Shown: positions 19,035 through 28,127, counted from the first letter of the stretch. The stretch is DNA of 64,000 bases from Phytohabitans flavus (GCF_011764545.1 NZ_AP022870.1:5254001-5318000); one strand, 5' to 3'. Notes: generated from the sequence alone by a model not told the origin. Numbers and translations are program-made.

Positions 19035-19928
19035 TCATCTCGCCGCCTCCTTGCCCGCCTTGTGGCCGTCCACGGCTTGGGCGGTGCGCTGGAAGGCGGC
19101 GTGTGCACGGTCATGGGTCCGCTGCGCGACGGCGATGTAGAGCAGGTCGAGCACGACGAGCTGCGGGTGGCGGGCGGAGAGCGCGTCCGGCCGGAATGTC
19201 GTGGCCTGGGTGGCGGTGAGCAGCACGACGTCGGCGATCTCGGCCAGCGGCGAGCGGGGGAAGCTGGTCAGCGCGACGGTCGTGGCCCCATGGCTGCCCG
19301 CCTCGGCGAGCATCTCGATGGTCTCCCGCGTCTGTCCACTGTGGGAGATGCCGAGCGCCACGTCGCCGGCGCGCAGCAGGGCGGCGCTGGCGAGTCCATT
19401 GTGTACATCGGTCCAGGCCCACGCGGCCACGCCGATGCGGTGCAGGCTGAACTGCATCTCCTCGCCGACCAGGGCGCTGCCGCTGGCACCGAAGATGTTG
19501 ACCCGGGCGGCGCCGGCGATCGCATCCGCGGCGCGCGCCACCTCGGCGAGGTCGAGCAGCGCGGCGGTGTCGTGCATCGCGCGCGTGTCGGCGGCCATGA
19601 TCTGCTCGAGCACCTTTTCGAGCGGGTCGCCCGGCTCGATCTCGCGGCCGATGTCCACGGTCCAGCCGGCGGCTCGGGCCCGCCCGGTCTCCGCGGCGAT
19701 GCCGAGGCGTAGCTCGGCGTAGCCCTCGAAGCCGAGCGCCCGGCAGAACCGGGTGACCGTCGCCGGCGAGGTGCCACTCCGCTCGGCCAGCTCGACGATC
19801 GTGGCCCGCGCCGCCCCGGCCGGGTCGGTCAGCACTTGATCAGCGACTCGACGCAGCGCGCCGGTGAACTCCGGCAGCTTGGCACGAACGGCCAGCAGCA
19901 CGCCGTCCACTGCCACCTGGGAGTCCAT
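19035..19928 (-). CDS. RpiR/MurR-family transcriptional regulator
   Basis: Sugar-phosphate-responsive regulator of 297 aa. The N-terminal HTH_6 domain (about 1-78) has VELAERSGTSPATVTRFCRALGFEGYAELRL. A SIS domain (about 120-265), which binds phosphosugars, has RVNIFGASGSALVGEEMQFS and DVALGISHSGQTRETIEML. It heads the importer operon, 32 bp before ngcE, and is divergent from the sugar kinase, so it probably represses or activates both arms in response to GlcNAc-6-phosphate or a related ester. It may also control the second importer further along. Ligand and sign are inferred. Confidence 0.9.
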   Translation of the reverse strand: MDSQVAVDGVLLAVRAKLPEFTGALRRVADQVLTDPAGAARATIVELAERSGTSPATVTRFCRALGFEGYAELRLGIAAETGRARAAGWTVDIGREIEPGDPLEKVLEQIMAADTRAMHDTAALLDLAEVARAADAIAGAARVNIFGASGSALVGEEMQFSLHRIGVAAWAWTDVHNGLASAALLRAGDVALGISHSGQTRETIEMLAEAGSHGATTVALTSFPRSPLAEIADVVLLTATQATTFRPDALSARHPQLVVLDLLYIAVAQRTHDRAHAAFQRTAQAVDGHKAGKEAAR

Positions 19929-19973
19929 TCGCCAGCCACCTCCGGGGCGCCTTTGGAAAGGAGTGTTAACTGA

Positions 19974-19994
19974 TAGTGGTAAAAGTTCTTACTA
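19974..19994. promoter_or_regulatory. Candidate RpiR operator between regulator and kinase
   Basis: An imperfect palindrome, TAGTGGTAA then three bases then TTCTTACTA, sits in the AT-rich 158-bp region between the divergent rpiR-like and kinase genes. A TTGACA box lies on the minus strand at 20012-20007, so the palindrome falls where minus-strand RNA polymerase would bind. The TTCTTAC half also occurs at 24390-24396, upstream of the second binding protein, which supports a shared regulator. Binding by the RpiR protein is inference. Confidence 0.45.
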
Positions 19995-20086
19995 AGAGGG
20001 GTACCTTGTCAAGGTGTTGGGCGAAGTTTTCAAACTGTTACCGTCTGGGAGCGCTATAGAGGCCCATAGGGCACCACGATGAGCGG

Positions 20087-21099
20087 GTGTCGGACGCACT
20101 CGTGATCGGGCTGGATATCGGCGGCACATCGACCCGCGTGCTGGTCGCCTCCCTCGCGGGCGACCGGGTCGGCACCGGCACCGCCGGCGGCGGCAACCCC
20201 ACTTCCCACGGCGCCGAGGCCGCCGCGGCCGAGCTCGGAAAGGCACTCTCCGAGGCACTGGCGGCGACAGACCCCGCGCGGGTACGTGCCGGAACGATCG
20301 GCATCGCCGGCGTGGCCCGCCTGCTGGCCGACCCGGAGAGCCGCGCCGCGTTCGACCGCACCTGGGCCGAGGCGGGGCTGCGGTGCCCCTACGACCTGAT
20401 CGGCGACGCGCTCGTGGCGTACGCGTCCGGCACCGCCAGCCCGGACGGCTCGGTCCTGATCGCCGGTACCGGCGCTGTCGCGGTCACCGTGCGCGGCTTC
20501 GCGCTGGACCGGGTCTCCGACGGGCACGGCTGGCTGCTGGGCGACGCGGGCTCCGGCTTCTGGCTGGGCCGCGAGGCCGTACGCGCCACGCTCGCCGCGA
20601 TGGACGCCGGCCGCCCGCTCGGCCGCTTGTCCCGTTCCGTGGTGGCCACGCTGATGGATTCTTCGGCGGACGCGCCATCGGGCTCGGGGCGTACGGATCT
20701 TGGCGCGCTCTCCGCGCGCGACCAGGTCGACGTGCTCGTGCAGCGCGTGACCCGGCGCCCACCGGTCGAGCTGGCCAGGCTGGCGCCGCTGGTGATCGCC
20801 GCCCAGGCCGAGGGCGACCCCACCGCGTCGGCGCTGCTGGCCGAGGCAGCACGGCTACTGACCGAGAGCGTCGGGCGTATCCGAGAGCCCGGGGACACCA
20901 GCCCGATCGTGCTGGCGGGCGGCCTTCTGGTCGGTGAGACGCCGCTCGCGCCCGCCGTGGAGCGCGAGCTGGGCACGCGCTGGCCGGACGCCCCCCGCCC
21001 CGCGCTTCGGACGGCGCGGCGGCCGCCGCGTGGCTCGCGGCCCGGCCGCTGCTCACTCCGGTGGAGGCCGCCGCCCTACACGCACGGCTGTTCCCGTAG
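20087..21099 (+). CDS. N-acetylglucosamine kinase-like protein (BadF/BadG/BcrA/BcrD ATPase family), one frameshift
   Basis: ASKHA-fold sugar kinase that would phosphorylate imported GlcNAc. Phosphate-1 motif VIGLDIGGTSTRVLVA, phosphate-2 region GSVLIAGTGAVAVTV, glycine-rich GWLLGDAGSGFWLG, and adenosine motif PIVLAGGLLVGE. The C-terminus is shifted: one missing C in the run near 20990 moves the frame so that the protein ends ASDGAAAAAWLAARPLL and then TPVEAAALHARLFP at 21099. The GTG start is divergent from the RpiR regulator. Its position between two NgcEFG-like importers ties it to amino-sugar uptake. Family is clear; the substrate is inferred. Confidence 0.85.
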
Positions 21100-21108
21100 C
21101 GGTCGCGG

Positions 21109-22005
21109 TTATTTCAGTTGGCCGGCGGTCAGGCCGGACTGGATCTGGCGCTGGAAGAGCATGTAGACGGCGAGCACCGGGAGCATCGCGATCGTCAGGC
21201 CGGCGAATAGGCCGCTGAAATCGCCCTGGTAGCCCTGGCTCACGGCGAGCGCGGACAGTCCCTGGGCCAGCACGTACCGGGATTCGTCGTTGGGCATCAG
21301 CACCTGGGGCAGGATGAACTGGTTCCACTGGGCGAGGAAGTTGAAGATGCCCACGCTGATCAGGCCGGGCCTCGCCATCGGCAGCATCACCCGGAAGAAG
21401 AGCCGGAAATGGCCGCAGCCGTCGATCAGCGCGGCCTCGGCGACCGTCTGCGGGAGCGTGCGGAAGAACGCGGTCAGGAAGAAGACGGTGAACGGCAGCG
21501 AGTAGGCCGCGTACACAAGGATGAGGCCGCGCCAGGTGTTGAAGAGGCCCGCGTTTCGCACCACGAAGAAGAGCGGCACCAGCGCGAGGAAGACGGGAAA
21601 CATCATGCCGCCCACGAACAGGTAGTAGAAGACCTGTTTGAAGCGGAAGTCGTAGCGGGCGAAAACGTATGCGGCGGTGGCGCCGAAGAGCATCGTGAGG
21701 GTGAGCGAGCCGGAGACGACGACGAGGCTGTTGAGGAAGTACCGGCCGATGTGCGCCTCGGTCCACGCGCGTTCCCAGTTTTCGAAGCGCAGCGCCCCGG
21801 GCAGGCCGAACGGGTCGGTGAGGATCTCGTCGTCGCTTTTGAACGAGCTGAGTACCACCCACAGCAGCGGCAGCGTGGTGAGCAGCGCCCACAGCAAAAG
21901 GAAGCCGTGGGAGAAGACGTTGGCCACGCCCCACTCGCGGCGCAGCGGGCGGTCGGCGCGCGGCGCGGACTTCGCCTCCTTGGTCTCCGTGGCGAGCAGA
22001 GTCAT
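21109..22005 (-). CDS. Carbohydrate ABC transporter permease, NgcG-like (cluster 2)
   Basis: Second MalG/NgcG-class permease, 298 aa, clearly a paralogue of the 15720-16640 gene: shared pieces include GRYFLNSLVVVSGSLTLTML, AYSLPFTVFFLTAFFRTLP and the C-terminus LFQRQIQSGLTAGQLK. EAA loop VAEAALIDGCGHFRLFFRVMLP. The start ATG overlaps the stop of the NgcF-like gene by four bases. It is convergent with the kinase, nine bases away. Confidence 0.92.
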   Translation of the reverse strand: MTLLATETKEAKSAPRADRPLRREWGVANVFSHGFLLLWALLTTLPLLWVVLSSFKSDDEILTDPFGLPGALRFENWERAWTEAHIGRYFLNSLVVVSGSLTLTMLFGATAAYVFARYDFRFKQVFYYLFVGGMMFPVFLALVPLFFVVRNAGLFNTWRGLILVYAAYSLPFTVFFLTAFFRTLPQTVAEAALIDGCGHFRLFFRVMLPMARPGLISVGIFNFLAQWNQFILPQVLMPNDESRYVLAQGLSALAVSQGYQGDFSGLFAGLTIAMLPVLAVYMLFQRQIQSGLTAGQLK

Positions 22006-22910
22006 GAGAACTCGATCCGCTCGCGGCGGGACGCGCGCAGCGCCAGTACGGCCACCGACAGGGTGAGGAAGAACATCACCACGCCGATCGCCGAGGCGTA
22101 CCCGAATTTGGTCTCACTGGCGAACGCGGTGTTGTACATGCGCAGCCCGATCACGTCGGAGGAGAAGTTAGGGCCGCCGTTTGTCATCAGCTGCACCAGG
22201 ATGAAGCCGTCGAGGGCGGCGATGGCCAGATAGATCCAGGCGACCTGCACGGTGTCCCACAGCAACGGGATCGTGATGCGGCGGAGCGTGACAAGGCGTG
22301 AGGCGCCGTCGAGCAGTACCGCCTCGTAGATGTCGCGCGGTATCGCCTGCATCGCCGCGCCGAAGAGCACCACGTAGAAACCGACGTTGGCCCAGACCAT
22401 CACGGCCAGCACGCACCAGAAGGCGGTACGCGGGTCGCCCAGCCAGCTCGGCCCGTCGATGCCGAGCGGCTTCAGCGCGGCGTTGATGAGCCCCGCGTTC
22501 GGGTGGTACACCTGCTGCCACACGACCGCGATGATCACGACGGAGAGGACCTGGGGAAAGAAGTACACAAGGCGGTAGGCCGCGGTCCCCCGCACGCCGG
22601 TGACGCCGGCCCGTCCCCCGCGCCCGCCCATGTTCAGCATGGTCGCGAAGAACAGGCCGAGCGCGATCGTCAGCACCGGCAGCAGGGCGAGCAGGATGGC
22701 GTTGTTCTTGACGGCGTTCCAGACGTAGTCGTCGCGCCACAACCGCACGAAGTTGTCCAGCCCCACAAAGTTGGCGTCCGCGGAGTAGCCGAGCCAGTCA
22801 GTGGTGGAGATCTGGAAGGCCTGGAGGTACGGCGAGACCACGAAGACGCCGTACAGGAGCAGGGGCGGCACCAGGAACGTGATGATCAGCGGATACTTCC
22901 CGTGCCGCAT
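22002..22910 (-). CDS. Carbohydrate ABC transporter permease, NgcF-like (cluster 2)
   Basis: MalF/NgcF-class permease of 302 aa, paralogue of the cluster 1 gene (MRHGKYPLIITFLVPPLLLY compared with MRHGRYPFIVGFLIVPVTIY). EAA loop IYEAVLLDGASRLVTLRRITIP; N-terminal periplasmic region FQISTTDWLGYSADANFVGL. It follows its binding protein by 16 bases. The conserved order binding protein, NgcF, NgcG in both clusters indicates duplication of the whole importer, followed by divergence. Confidence 0.92.
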   Translation of the reverse strand: MRHGKYPLIITFLVPPLLLYGVFVVSPYLQAFQISTTDWLGYSADANFVGLDNFVRLWRDDYVWNAVKNNAILLALLPVLTIALGLFFATMLNMGGRGGRAGVTGVRGTAAYRLVYFFPQVLSVVIIAVVWQQVYHPNAGLINAALKPLGIDGPSWLGDPRTAFWCVLAVMVWANVGFYVVLFGAAMQAIPRDIYEAVLLDGASRLVTLRRITIPLLWDTVQVAWIYLAIAALDGFILVQLMTNGGPNFSSDVIGLRMYNTAFASETKFGYASAIGVVMFFLTLSVAVLALRASRRERIEFS

Positions 22911-22926
22911 GCGCCGCCCTGCCCTC

Positions 22927-24345
22927 TCAGGCCCGCTTGTACTTCTTGAGCGAGCTGTCCTGGGCGATCATGTCGGCACCCTTCTGGCACAGGTCGAGGA
23001 ACTCGGTCGGGCCGATGCGGCCGCTGAAGAACTCCCCGCACGCCGCGTCGACAAGCTCGCGCTCGAGCTTGCGGTAGTAGTTGTTGTAGACCCAGTTGAA
23101 GCCGCTCGTCCCGGAGGCGTCAAGCGCCTTGACCACGCTGGTGAGGCCGGGCGGCAGCGCCACGCCGTCGGCCGCGCCGGACACCGCGCTGAGCGCGGAG
23201 ACCTTCTGGGTGAAGTCCTTGGCGCCGCGCATCGACAGCACGGTGCGGAAGTACTCCAGGCCACCGGCCACGTTCTTCGCCTTGGCCGGCACGATGAACG
23301 GCTCACCCGCCGTGCCCCGGATCGCCTCGAACGGCAGCTTGTCGCTCGCGCCGAGGCTGGGCGTGGGCGCGATCGCCATGTCGAAACCGGCCGGGGTGAC
23401 CGCCTTCTGCTCGTTTTCGATCCAGGAGCCGCAGGAGATCAGCGCCGCCTTGCCACGGCACCACTCGGTCTGCGACTGCACGTGGTCGAGGCCGGGCGTA
23501 CCGGGCAGGATGAACTGGTCCTTGACGATCTGGTGCCACGCGTCGGCGGAGGTCTTCATCGCGTCCGACTTCCAGGCGTTCGGCTCCAGGTTGTCGATGT
23601 TCTTCGCGACGTCCAGCCCGCCGAGCTTGATGGCCGTGGAGATGACCGGCCAGCTCATGTAGCGGGGATGCTTGCCCGCGTAGGTCCACGGCGCGATCCC
23701 GGCGGCCTTGATGGTGCGGCAGAGCGCGATGTGGTCGTCCCAGGTCTTGGGGTACGCCCAGCCTCGGTCGGCGAAAAGTTTCGTCGAGTACCAGATGCCG
23801 TAGGCGGTGTAGCTGATGTTGAGCACGAGGAACTTGCCGTCGTAGCTGCCCACGTCGACAACGCCGGGCAGCAGCGTGTCGCGCACCTTCTTGCCGGGGA
23901 TGTCGAGGCTCGGCGCGTCGAGCAGCTCACCCAGGTCGGCGAGCGCGCCCTGCGACACGAGGCCGCCCGGGTCGATCTGGCCCGCGCCGGAGTTGTTGAC
24001 CACGTCCGGCGGGCTGCCGTCGACGAAGCGCGGCTGGAGGGTCTTGCTGATCTCCTGGGTGGCCGAGTGCGTGATCTTCGCGTTCGGGTACTTCTCGCTG
24101 TACATGGCCTCGTGGGCCTTGGCGTACTCCTCGCCGTACCCACCGTTGAAGATGACCACGTCCAGCGGCGCGTCCGCCTTGACGCCGAAGGGGTTTTCGG
24201 CGGTCTTCTCGCCCCGGCTCGCGGTGTCGTCGCCTGAGTCGTCGCCACCGCCCATCGCACAGCTCGACAGCAGGCCGGCCGCAGGGGTCGCCATGACGCC
24301 GGCGACGACCCCGCGACGGAGGATGTCACGCCTTGTACTGTTCAT
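22927..24345 (-). CDS. NgcE-like substrate-binding lipoprotein (cluster 2)
   Basis: Binding lipoprotein of 472 aa: twin-arginine-like STRRDILRRGVV, hydrophobic core ATPAAGLLSSC as lipobox, then mature NPFGVKADAPLDVVIFNGGY, parallel to the cluster 1 protein. It also shares SLDIPGKKVRDTLLPG with SLDIPGKTVKDTLVPG. Divergence is much greater in the binding lobes (SWPVISTAIKLGGLDVAKNI), so the two importers may differ in preferred oligosaccharide length. ATG 24345 is chosen because it begins the Tat motif; GTG 24357 is possible. Confidence 0.87.
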   Translation of the reverse strand: MNSTRRDILRRGVVAGVMATPAAGLLSSCAMGGGDDSGDDTASRGEKTAENPFGVKADAPLDVVIFNGGYGEEYAKAHEAMYSEKYPNAKITHSATQEISKTLQPRFVDGSPPDVVNNSGAGQIDPGGLVSQGALADLGELLDAPSLDIPGKKVRDTLLPGVVDVGSYDGKFLVLNISYTAYGIWYSTKLFADRGWAYPKTWDDHIALCRTIKAAGIAPWTYAGKHPRYMSWPVISTAIKLGGLDVAKNIDNLEPNAWKSDAMKTSADAWHQIVKDQFILPGTPGLDHVQSQTEWCRGKAALISCGSWIENEQKAVTPAGFDMAIAPTPSLGASDKLPFEAIRGTAGEPFIVPAKAKNVAGGLEYFRTVLSMRGAKDFTQKVSALSAVSGAADGVALPPGLTSVVKALDASGTSGFNWVYNNYYRKLERELVDAACGEFFSGRIGPTEFLDLCQKGADMIAQDSSLKKYKRA

Positions 24346-24371
24346 GGGCCGCGTCACTTCCCTTCAGTCGC

Positions 24372-24384
24372 TGTTAGCGCTCTG
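24372..24384. promoter_or_regulatory. LacI-like operator candidate upstream of the second importer
   Basis: TGTTAGCGCTCTG, with the AGCGCT centre typical of LacI-family sites, lies 27 bases upstream of the cluster 2 binding protein. It is framed by CCTTCAG (24361-24367) and CTGAAGG (24381-24387), an inverted pair that could also fold in RNA. No LacI gene is in the window; the regulator would be elsewhere. Confidence 0.4.
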
Positions 24385-24443
24385 AAGGATTCTTACGACA
24401 AGACCCGGGTGACAGCAAGCCCTGGCCGCCAACCGTTACCGGT

Positions 24444-25733
24444 TTACGCCCCTGCACGCCCGATCGCGTCCACCAGGATGGCCAGCCCTTCGCGCGCCTC
24501 GTCCGCGCTCAGCGTGAGCGGCGGACCCATGCGCAGCACGTTGCCGTACAGGCCGCCCTTGCCCACGAGCAGCCCGCCCTCCCTGGCCAGCTCGAAGACC
24601 CGCCCGGCCACCGCCGCGTCCGGCTCCAGCGTGCCCGGTCGTACGAACTCGATCGCCAGCATCAAGCCCTTGCCCCGCACATCGGCCACGATCGGGTGGT
24701 CGGCGGCCGCCGCGCGCAGCCCTTCCAACAGGATGGCGCCGACCCGTTGGGCGTTCTCCTGAAGGTTGTGGTCGAGCACGTAGTCGAGCACCGCGTTGCC
24801 GGCCGCCGTGGAGATCGGGTTGCCGCCGAACGTGGAGAACGAGATCGCCTGCACCGCGTTCATCACCTCGGCCCGGCCGACCACGCCGGCCAGCGCGAAC
24901 CCGTTCCCGATGCCCTTGGCGAACGTGAGCAGGTCCGGGGTGACGCCGTGCGCCTGGTACCCCCAGAAGTGCTCGCCCGTGCGCCCCCAGCCGGTCTGCA
25001 CCTCGTCCGAGATGAGCAGGATGCCGTACTCGTCGAGCACCTTCTTCAGCGCCGCGAAGAGCCCGTCCGGTGCGTGCACGAACCCGCCCACGCCCTGGAT
25101 CGGCTCGGCGATCAGGCAGGCCACGTCGCCTGCGGTCTGGGTGGCGAGCACCTCGCGCAGGTCCTCGACCGCCGCCTCGATGTGGTCGGCCTCGTCGAGC
25201 TTGGCGAGCAGGCCGCGCAGCCGGTCACCGGAGTGCAGCCAGGCCACCTGGAGTGGGTTGAGGCTGCTCGCCGACCAGCTGCGGTGCCCGGTGATGCCCA
25301 TCGCCGCGTACGACCGGCCGTGGTAGCTGTTGCGCACCGCCAGGATCTGGTTGGAGCGGCGCAGGTTGGTGGCGACGAGCAGGGCGGCCTCGTTCGCCTC
25401 GGTACCCGAGTTCGTGAAGAAGACCCGCGCGTCCTCGATACCGGAGAGGCGGGCGATCTTCTCGGCGAGCTCGACCTGCTGGCGGATCAGGTACAGCGTC
25501 GAGGTGTGCGCCACGCCCGTGCGCAGCTGCCGCTCGACCGCCTCGCGCACCTCCGGCACGTCGTACCCGATCATGGTGGTGAGCACGCCGCCGAAGAAGT
25601 CGAGATAGGTACGGCCGTTCGCGTCGGTAACCCGGGACCCGGAGCCGGACACGATCTCGATCGGCTCCGCGTAGTAGAGCGGCATCCATTTAGGGAGCAC
25701 CGCCTGGTGGCGGGCAAGCAGGTCATCGGTCAT
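24444..25733 (-). CDS. Class III PLP-dependent aminotransferase
   Basis: Aminotransferase of 429 aa. PLP-binding features: VFFTNSGTEANEAALLVATN, AVRNSYHGRSYAAMGITGH, the Asp in LISDEVQTGWGRTGEHFW, and the Schiff-base Lys in LLTFAKGIGNGFALAGVVG. It belongs to the AGXT2-like/4-aminobutyrate group, which transfers amino groups from omega-amino acids or alanine to glyoxylate or 2-oxo acids; actinobacterial relatives often act in pyrimidine or beta-alanine catabolism. Here no pyrimidine genes adjoin it, so the substrate is open. Divergent from the 25807 gene. Confidence 0.9.
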   Translation of the reverse strand: MTDDLLARHQAVLPKWMPLYYAEPIEIVSGSGSRVTDANGRTYLDFFGGVLTTMIGYDVPEVREAVERQLRTGVAHTSTLYLIRQQVELAEKIARLSGIEDARVFFTNSGTEANEAALLVATNLRRSNQILAVRNSYHGRSYAAMGITGHRSWSASSLNPLQVAWLHSGDRLRGLLAKLDEADHIEAAVEDLREVLATQTAGDVACLIAEPIQGVGGFVHAPDGLFAALKKVLDEYGILLISDEVQTGWGRTGEHFWGYQAHGVTPDLLTFAKGIGNGFALAGVVGRAEVMNAVQAISFSTFGGNPISTAAGNAVLDYVLDHNLQENAQRVGAILLEGLRAAAADHPIVADVRGKGLMLAIEFVRPGTLEPDAAVAGRVFELAREGGLLVGKGGLYGNVLRMGPPLTLSADEAREGLAILVDAIGRAGA

Positions 25734-25806
25734 ACCGCACTTTCCAACGGCGCGGCCCGCGAGGCAACCAACAGAATGTAATGGCCAACCCCGTTAAGAT
25801 CCGTCC

Positions 25807-26745
25807 GTGCACGTGCAGCCGGTCCCGCTCCCGTCCGGCGAGCCAGCCGCCGTGCTCGACGGCGTGGCTCGCTGGATCACTTCCGCGCCGCTTCGCGACC
25901 TCGTCGCCGCGTTCGGCGGCCAGTGGCCCGGCGGTGACAGCCCTTCCCTGCTGGGGTGGCTCGACGCGTTCTCCGCGACGAACTGGGACTTTCGAAACGG
26001 TGGCGAGCGCCCGGACGCGGTCGAGCCCGACTTCGAACCCGACGTGGCCGCGCTGGTCCTGACGTCGGCCGAGGCCCTCGGCATGGTCAGCGCCAAGCCG
26101 CCGCCGCGCCGCGACTACAAGCACGTGTTGGTGCTCGGCGGGCTGGCGCACGCCTGCCTGCGGCGCACCGCGTACGCCGCGCACCTGCTGCACCGCGGCA
26201 CGTTCGCCGACGGGGTTGGCGTGCTGGGCAGCTACCGCCCGCTCTCCCCGGCCGAGCGGGCCCTCCCACTGGTGAACGGCTGCCACAGCGAGGTAGACGT
26301 GCTCGACCTGGCCGTGCGGCGGGCGTTCGGGGTGGCGGACCCGGTCGAGACCGACGACGCGCCGGACGGCTCCTGGTCCGTGCGGACCTACGCGCCCACC
26401 GGGGCGCCGCGGGTGGCGGTGCTGGCCGCGCCGTCGTCCAAGCCGGGGGTACGCCGCGCGCACACCGCCGACACCCAGCGCTTCTGGGCCAGGCGGGCGG
26501 CGCTCGCGCAGGGCGACCGGCTGCTGGTGGTGACCGCGCCGATCTACGTGCCCTTCCAGCACTGCGACGCGGTGCGCACGCTCGGCCTGCCGTACGGCTG
26601 TGCGATCGACACGATCGGCGTCGACCCCCGGCTCGCCGACGACCTCGCGCTCCCCGAGCCGACGCTCACACCCGGCCGGTACCTGCAAGAGATCCGGTCC
26701 GCGATCCGCTCGATGCGGCTCCTCGTCGGCGCGCTCGGCGGCTAG
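25807..26745 (+). CDS. Conserved actinobacterial hypothetical protein
   Basis: A 312-aa soluble protein that I cannot assign to a named family. It has a predicted alpha/beta centre with RDYKHVLVLGGLAHACLRRT, APRVAVLAAPSSKPGVRRAH and DRLLVVTAPIYVPFQHCDAV, a layout seen in Rossmann-like proteins. GTG 25807 lies a few bases after TAAGAT (25793-25798), a good -10 box, suggesting a leaderless transcript. It ends convergently against murD2, leaving only six bases. The neighbourhood hints at a cell-wall or sugar role but nothing in the sequence proves it. Confidence 0.8.
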   Translation: MHVQPVPLPSGEPAAVLDGVARWITSAPLRDLVAAFGGQWPGGDSPSLLGWLDAFSATNWDFRNGGERPDAVEPDFEPDVAALVLTSAEALGMVSAKPPPRRDYKHVLVLGGLAHACLRRTAYAAHLLHRGTFADGVGVLGSYRPLSPAERALPLVNGCHSEVDVLDLAVRRAFGVADPVETDDAPDGSWSVRTYAPTGAPRVAVLAAPSSKPGVRRAHTADTQRFWARRAALAQGDRLLVVTAPIYVPFQHCDAVRTLGLPYGCAIDTIGVDPRLADDLALPEPTLTPGRYLQEIRSAIRSMRLLVGALGG

Positions 26746-26751
26746 AGGCAG

Positions 26752-28086
26752 TCAGGCCTTGGCGGTGTCCCGGATCGCCTGGACGAAGACCTCGGAGCGG
26801 TGCTCGAAGTTGCGGAAGCGCCCGTAGCTCGGTGCCGCCGGCGACAGTAGTACCGCCCCATCGGTCGGCGTGACCGTACGGGCCAGTCGCACCGCGTCGA
26901 TCAGGTCGTCGGCCACCTCGGTACGCACGCCGGGCAGCCCCTCCAGCGCGTCCACGATCCGCTGGCCGCTGTCCGGGATGCCGATCACGGTCAGCTCGCG
27001 GCCCTTCAGGTGCTCGCGCAGCGGGCTGTAGTCGAGCCCCCGGTCGGTACCGCCGACGATGACCGTGAGCGGCCGTCCCTCGTACGCGTCGATCGCGTGC
27101 ATCGAGGCGTACGGGCTTGTCGCGAGCGTGTCGTCGACGAACGTCAGCCCGGACGGGTCCTCGATCTCGGTGAGCCGGTGCGGCAGCGCGGAGAAGGTCT
27201 TGGCCGTCGCGGCGAGCGTGTCCGCAGACGCCACGGTGTCGATGCCCAGCGCCTCCAGCACCGCGAGCGCCACGCACAGGTTGCGCTCGTTGTGCCGCCC
27301 GACCAGCGGCAGCACGTCCCGGTCGAAGAGCCGCGTCTCCGCCCGGTACACGATCTCGTCCCGCACGTGGTACGAGTCCGGCAGCCCGGCCCGCACCGCC
27401 GGCAGGTTGCCGATCTCGGCGGCGAGCCGCTCGTCCAGCCCGTTGACCACCACGGTCTCCGGGTTGTGCGCGAGGATGTTGAGCTTGTCCCGGTAGTACT
27501 CCTCCTGCCCACCGTGCGCGTCGAGGTGCTCCGGGAAGAGCGCGGTCACCACCGCCACGCGCGGCGAGTCGGTGAGGTCGCTGCACTGGTAGCTGGAGAG
27601 CTCCAGCACGTACTGGTCGGTGTCCGGCAGGTCGAGCAGCGGCACGCCGATGTTGCCGCCGAGGACGTTGGGGCGCCCGGTGGCGCTGAGCAGGTGGCTG
27701 ATCAGGCTCGCCGTGGTGCTCTTGCCCTTGCTGCCGGTCACGCCCACGGTCGCGGCGGCGTGGTCGGCCATCCACAGCGCGCTACCGCCGGTGACCGTGA
27801 TCTCCCGCGCGCGCGCCTCGACGATCCAAGGGTGGGTCTGCGGCACGCCCGGCGAGCGCACGATCACCTCGGCCGCCATCAGCGCGTCGTGACAGTCGTC
27901 GCCGGTGACCAGCGGTACGTCCTTCGCCCTGCTCTCCGACCAGTCGAGCGAGAGGAAGTTGACCGTGTCGTCGACGGCGACGAGGCGGGCCGGAGCGTGG
28001 TCCGCGATCGCGGCGGCGGCGGCCACCCCCTCGCGTCCCGAGCCCCAGACCGCGACGGAACGGCCGCGCAGGTCAGCCAGGCGCAC
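26752..28086 (-). CDS. murD2: MurD2: UDP-MurNAc-L-Ala--L-Glu ligase
   Basis: Mur-ligase-fold ATP-dependent enzyme of 444 aa. N-terminal domain SVAVWGSGREGVAAAAAIAD; central ATPase with P-loop VGVTGSKGKSTTASLISHLL; FPEHLDAHGGQEEYYRDKL; C-terminal domain with FVDDTLATSPYASMHAIDAY and VIVGGTDRGLDYSPLREHL. Divergence from canonical MurD and the head-to-head pairing with a murL gene indicate the MurD2 type, which adds L-Glu instead of D-Glu, after which MurL epimerises it. GTG 28086 has a strong GGAGGAG site. The MurD2 call rests on recall of the Xanthomonas system plus context. Window data cannot show whether ordinary murI/murD exist elsewhere. Confidence 0.82.
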   Translation of the reverse strand: MRLADLRGRSVAVWGSGREGVAAAAAIADHAPARLVAVDDTVNFLSLDWSESRAKDVPLVTGDDCHDALMAAEVIVRSPGVPQTHPWIVEARAREITVTGGSALWMADHAAATVGVTGSKGKSTTASLISHLLSATGRPNVLGGNIGVPLLDLPDTDQYVLELSSYQCSDLTDSPRVAVVTALFPEHLDAHGGQEEYYRDKLNILAHNPETVVVNGLDERLAAEIGNLPAVRAGLPDSYHVRDEIVYRAETRLFDRDVLPLVGRHNERNLCVALAVLEALGIDTVASADTLAATAKTFSALPHRLTEIEDPSGLTFVDDTLATSPYASMHAIDAYEGRPLTVIVGGTDRGLDYSPLREHLKGRELTVIGIPDSGQRIVDALEGLPGVRTEVADDLIDAVRLARTVTPTDGAVLLSPAAPSYGRFRNFEHRSEVFVQAIRDTAKA

Positions 28087-28121
28087 GTGCTCTCCTCCTC
28101 AACCGGTGGTCCGTGTGGGCC

Positions 28122-28127
28122 TAGTAT
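28122..28127 (+). promoter_or_regulatory. -10 box for murL, probably leaderless
   Basis: TAGTAT lies six to eleven bases upstream of the murL GTG at 28133, with no ribosome-binding site between them. The whole gap to the divergent murD2 start is 46 bp, so the two promoters overlap back to back. Confidence 0.5.

Noticed and set aside
27010..28100. Long plus-strand open frame running into murL
   Set aside because: It is the complement of murD2 with high Arg/Val/His content; murD2 on the minus strand has all ligase motifs.
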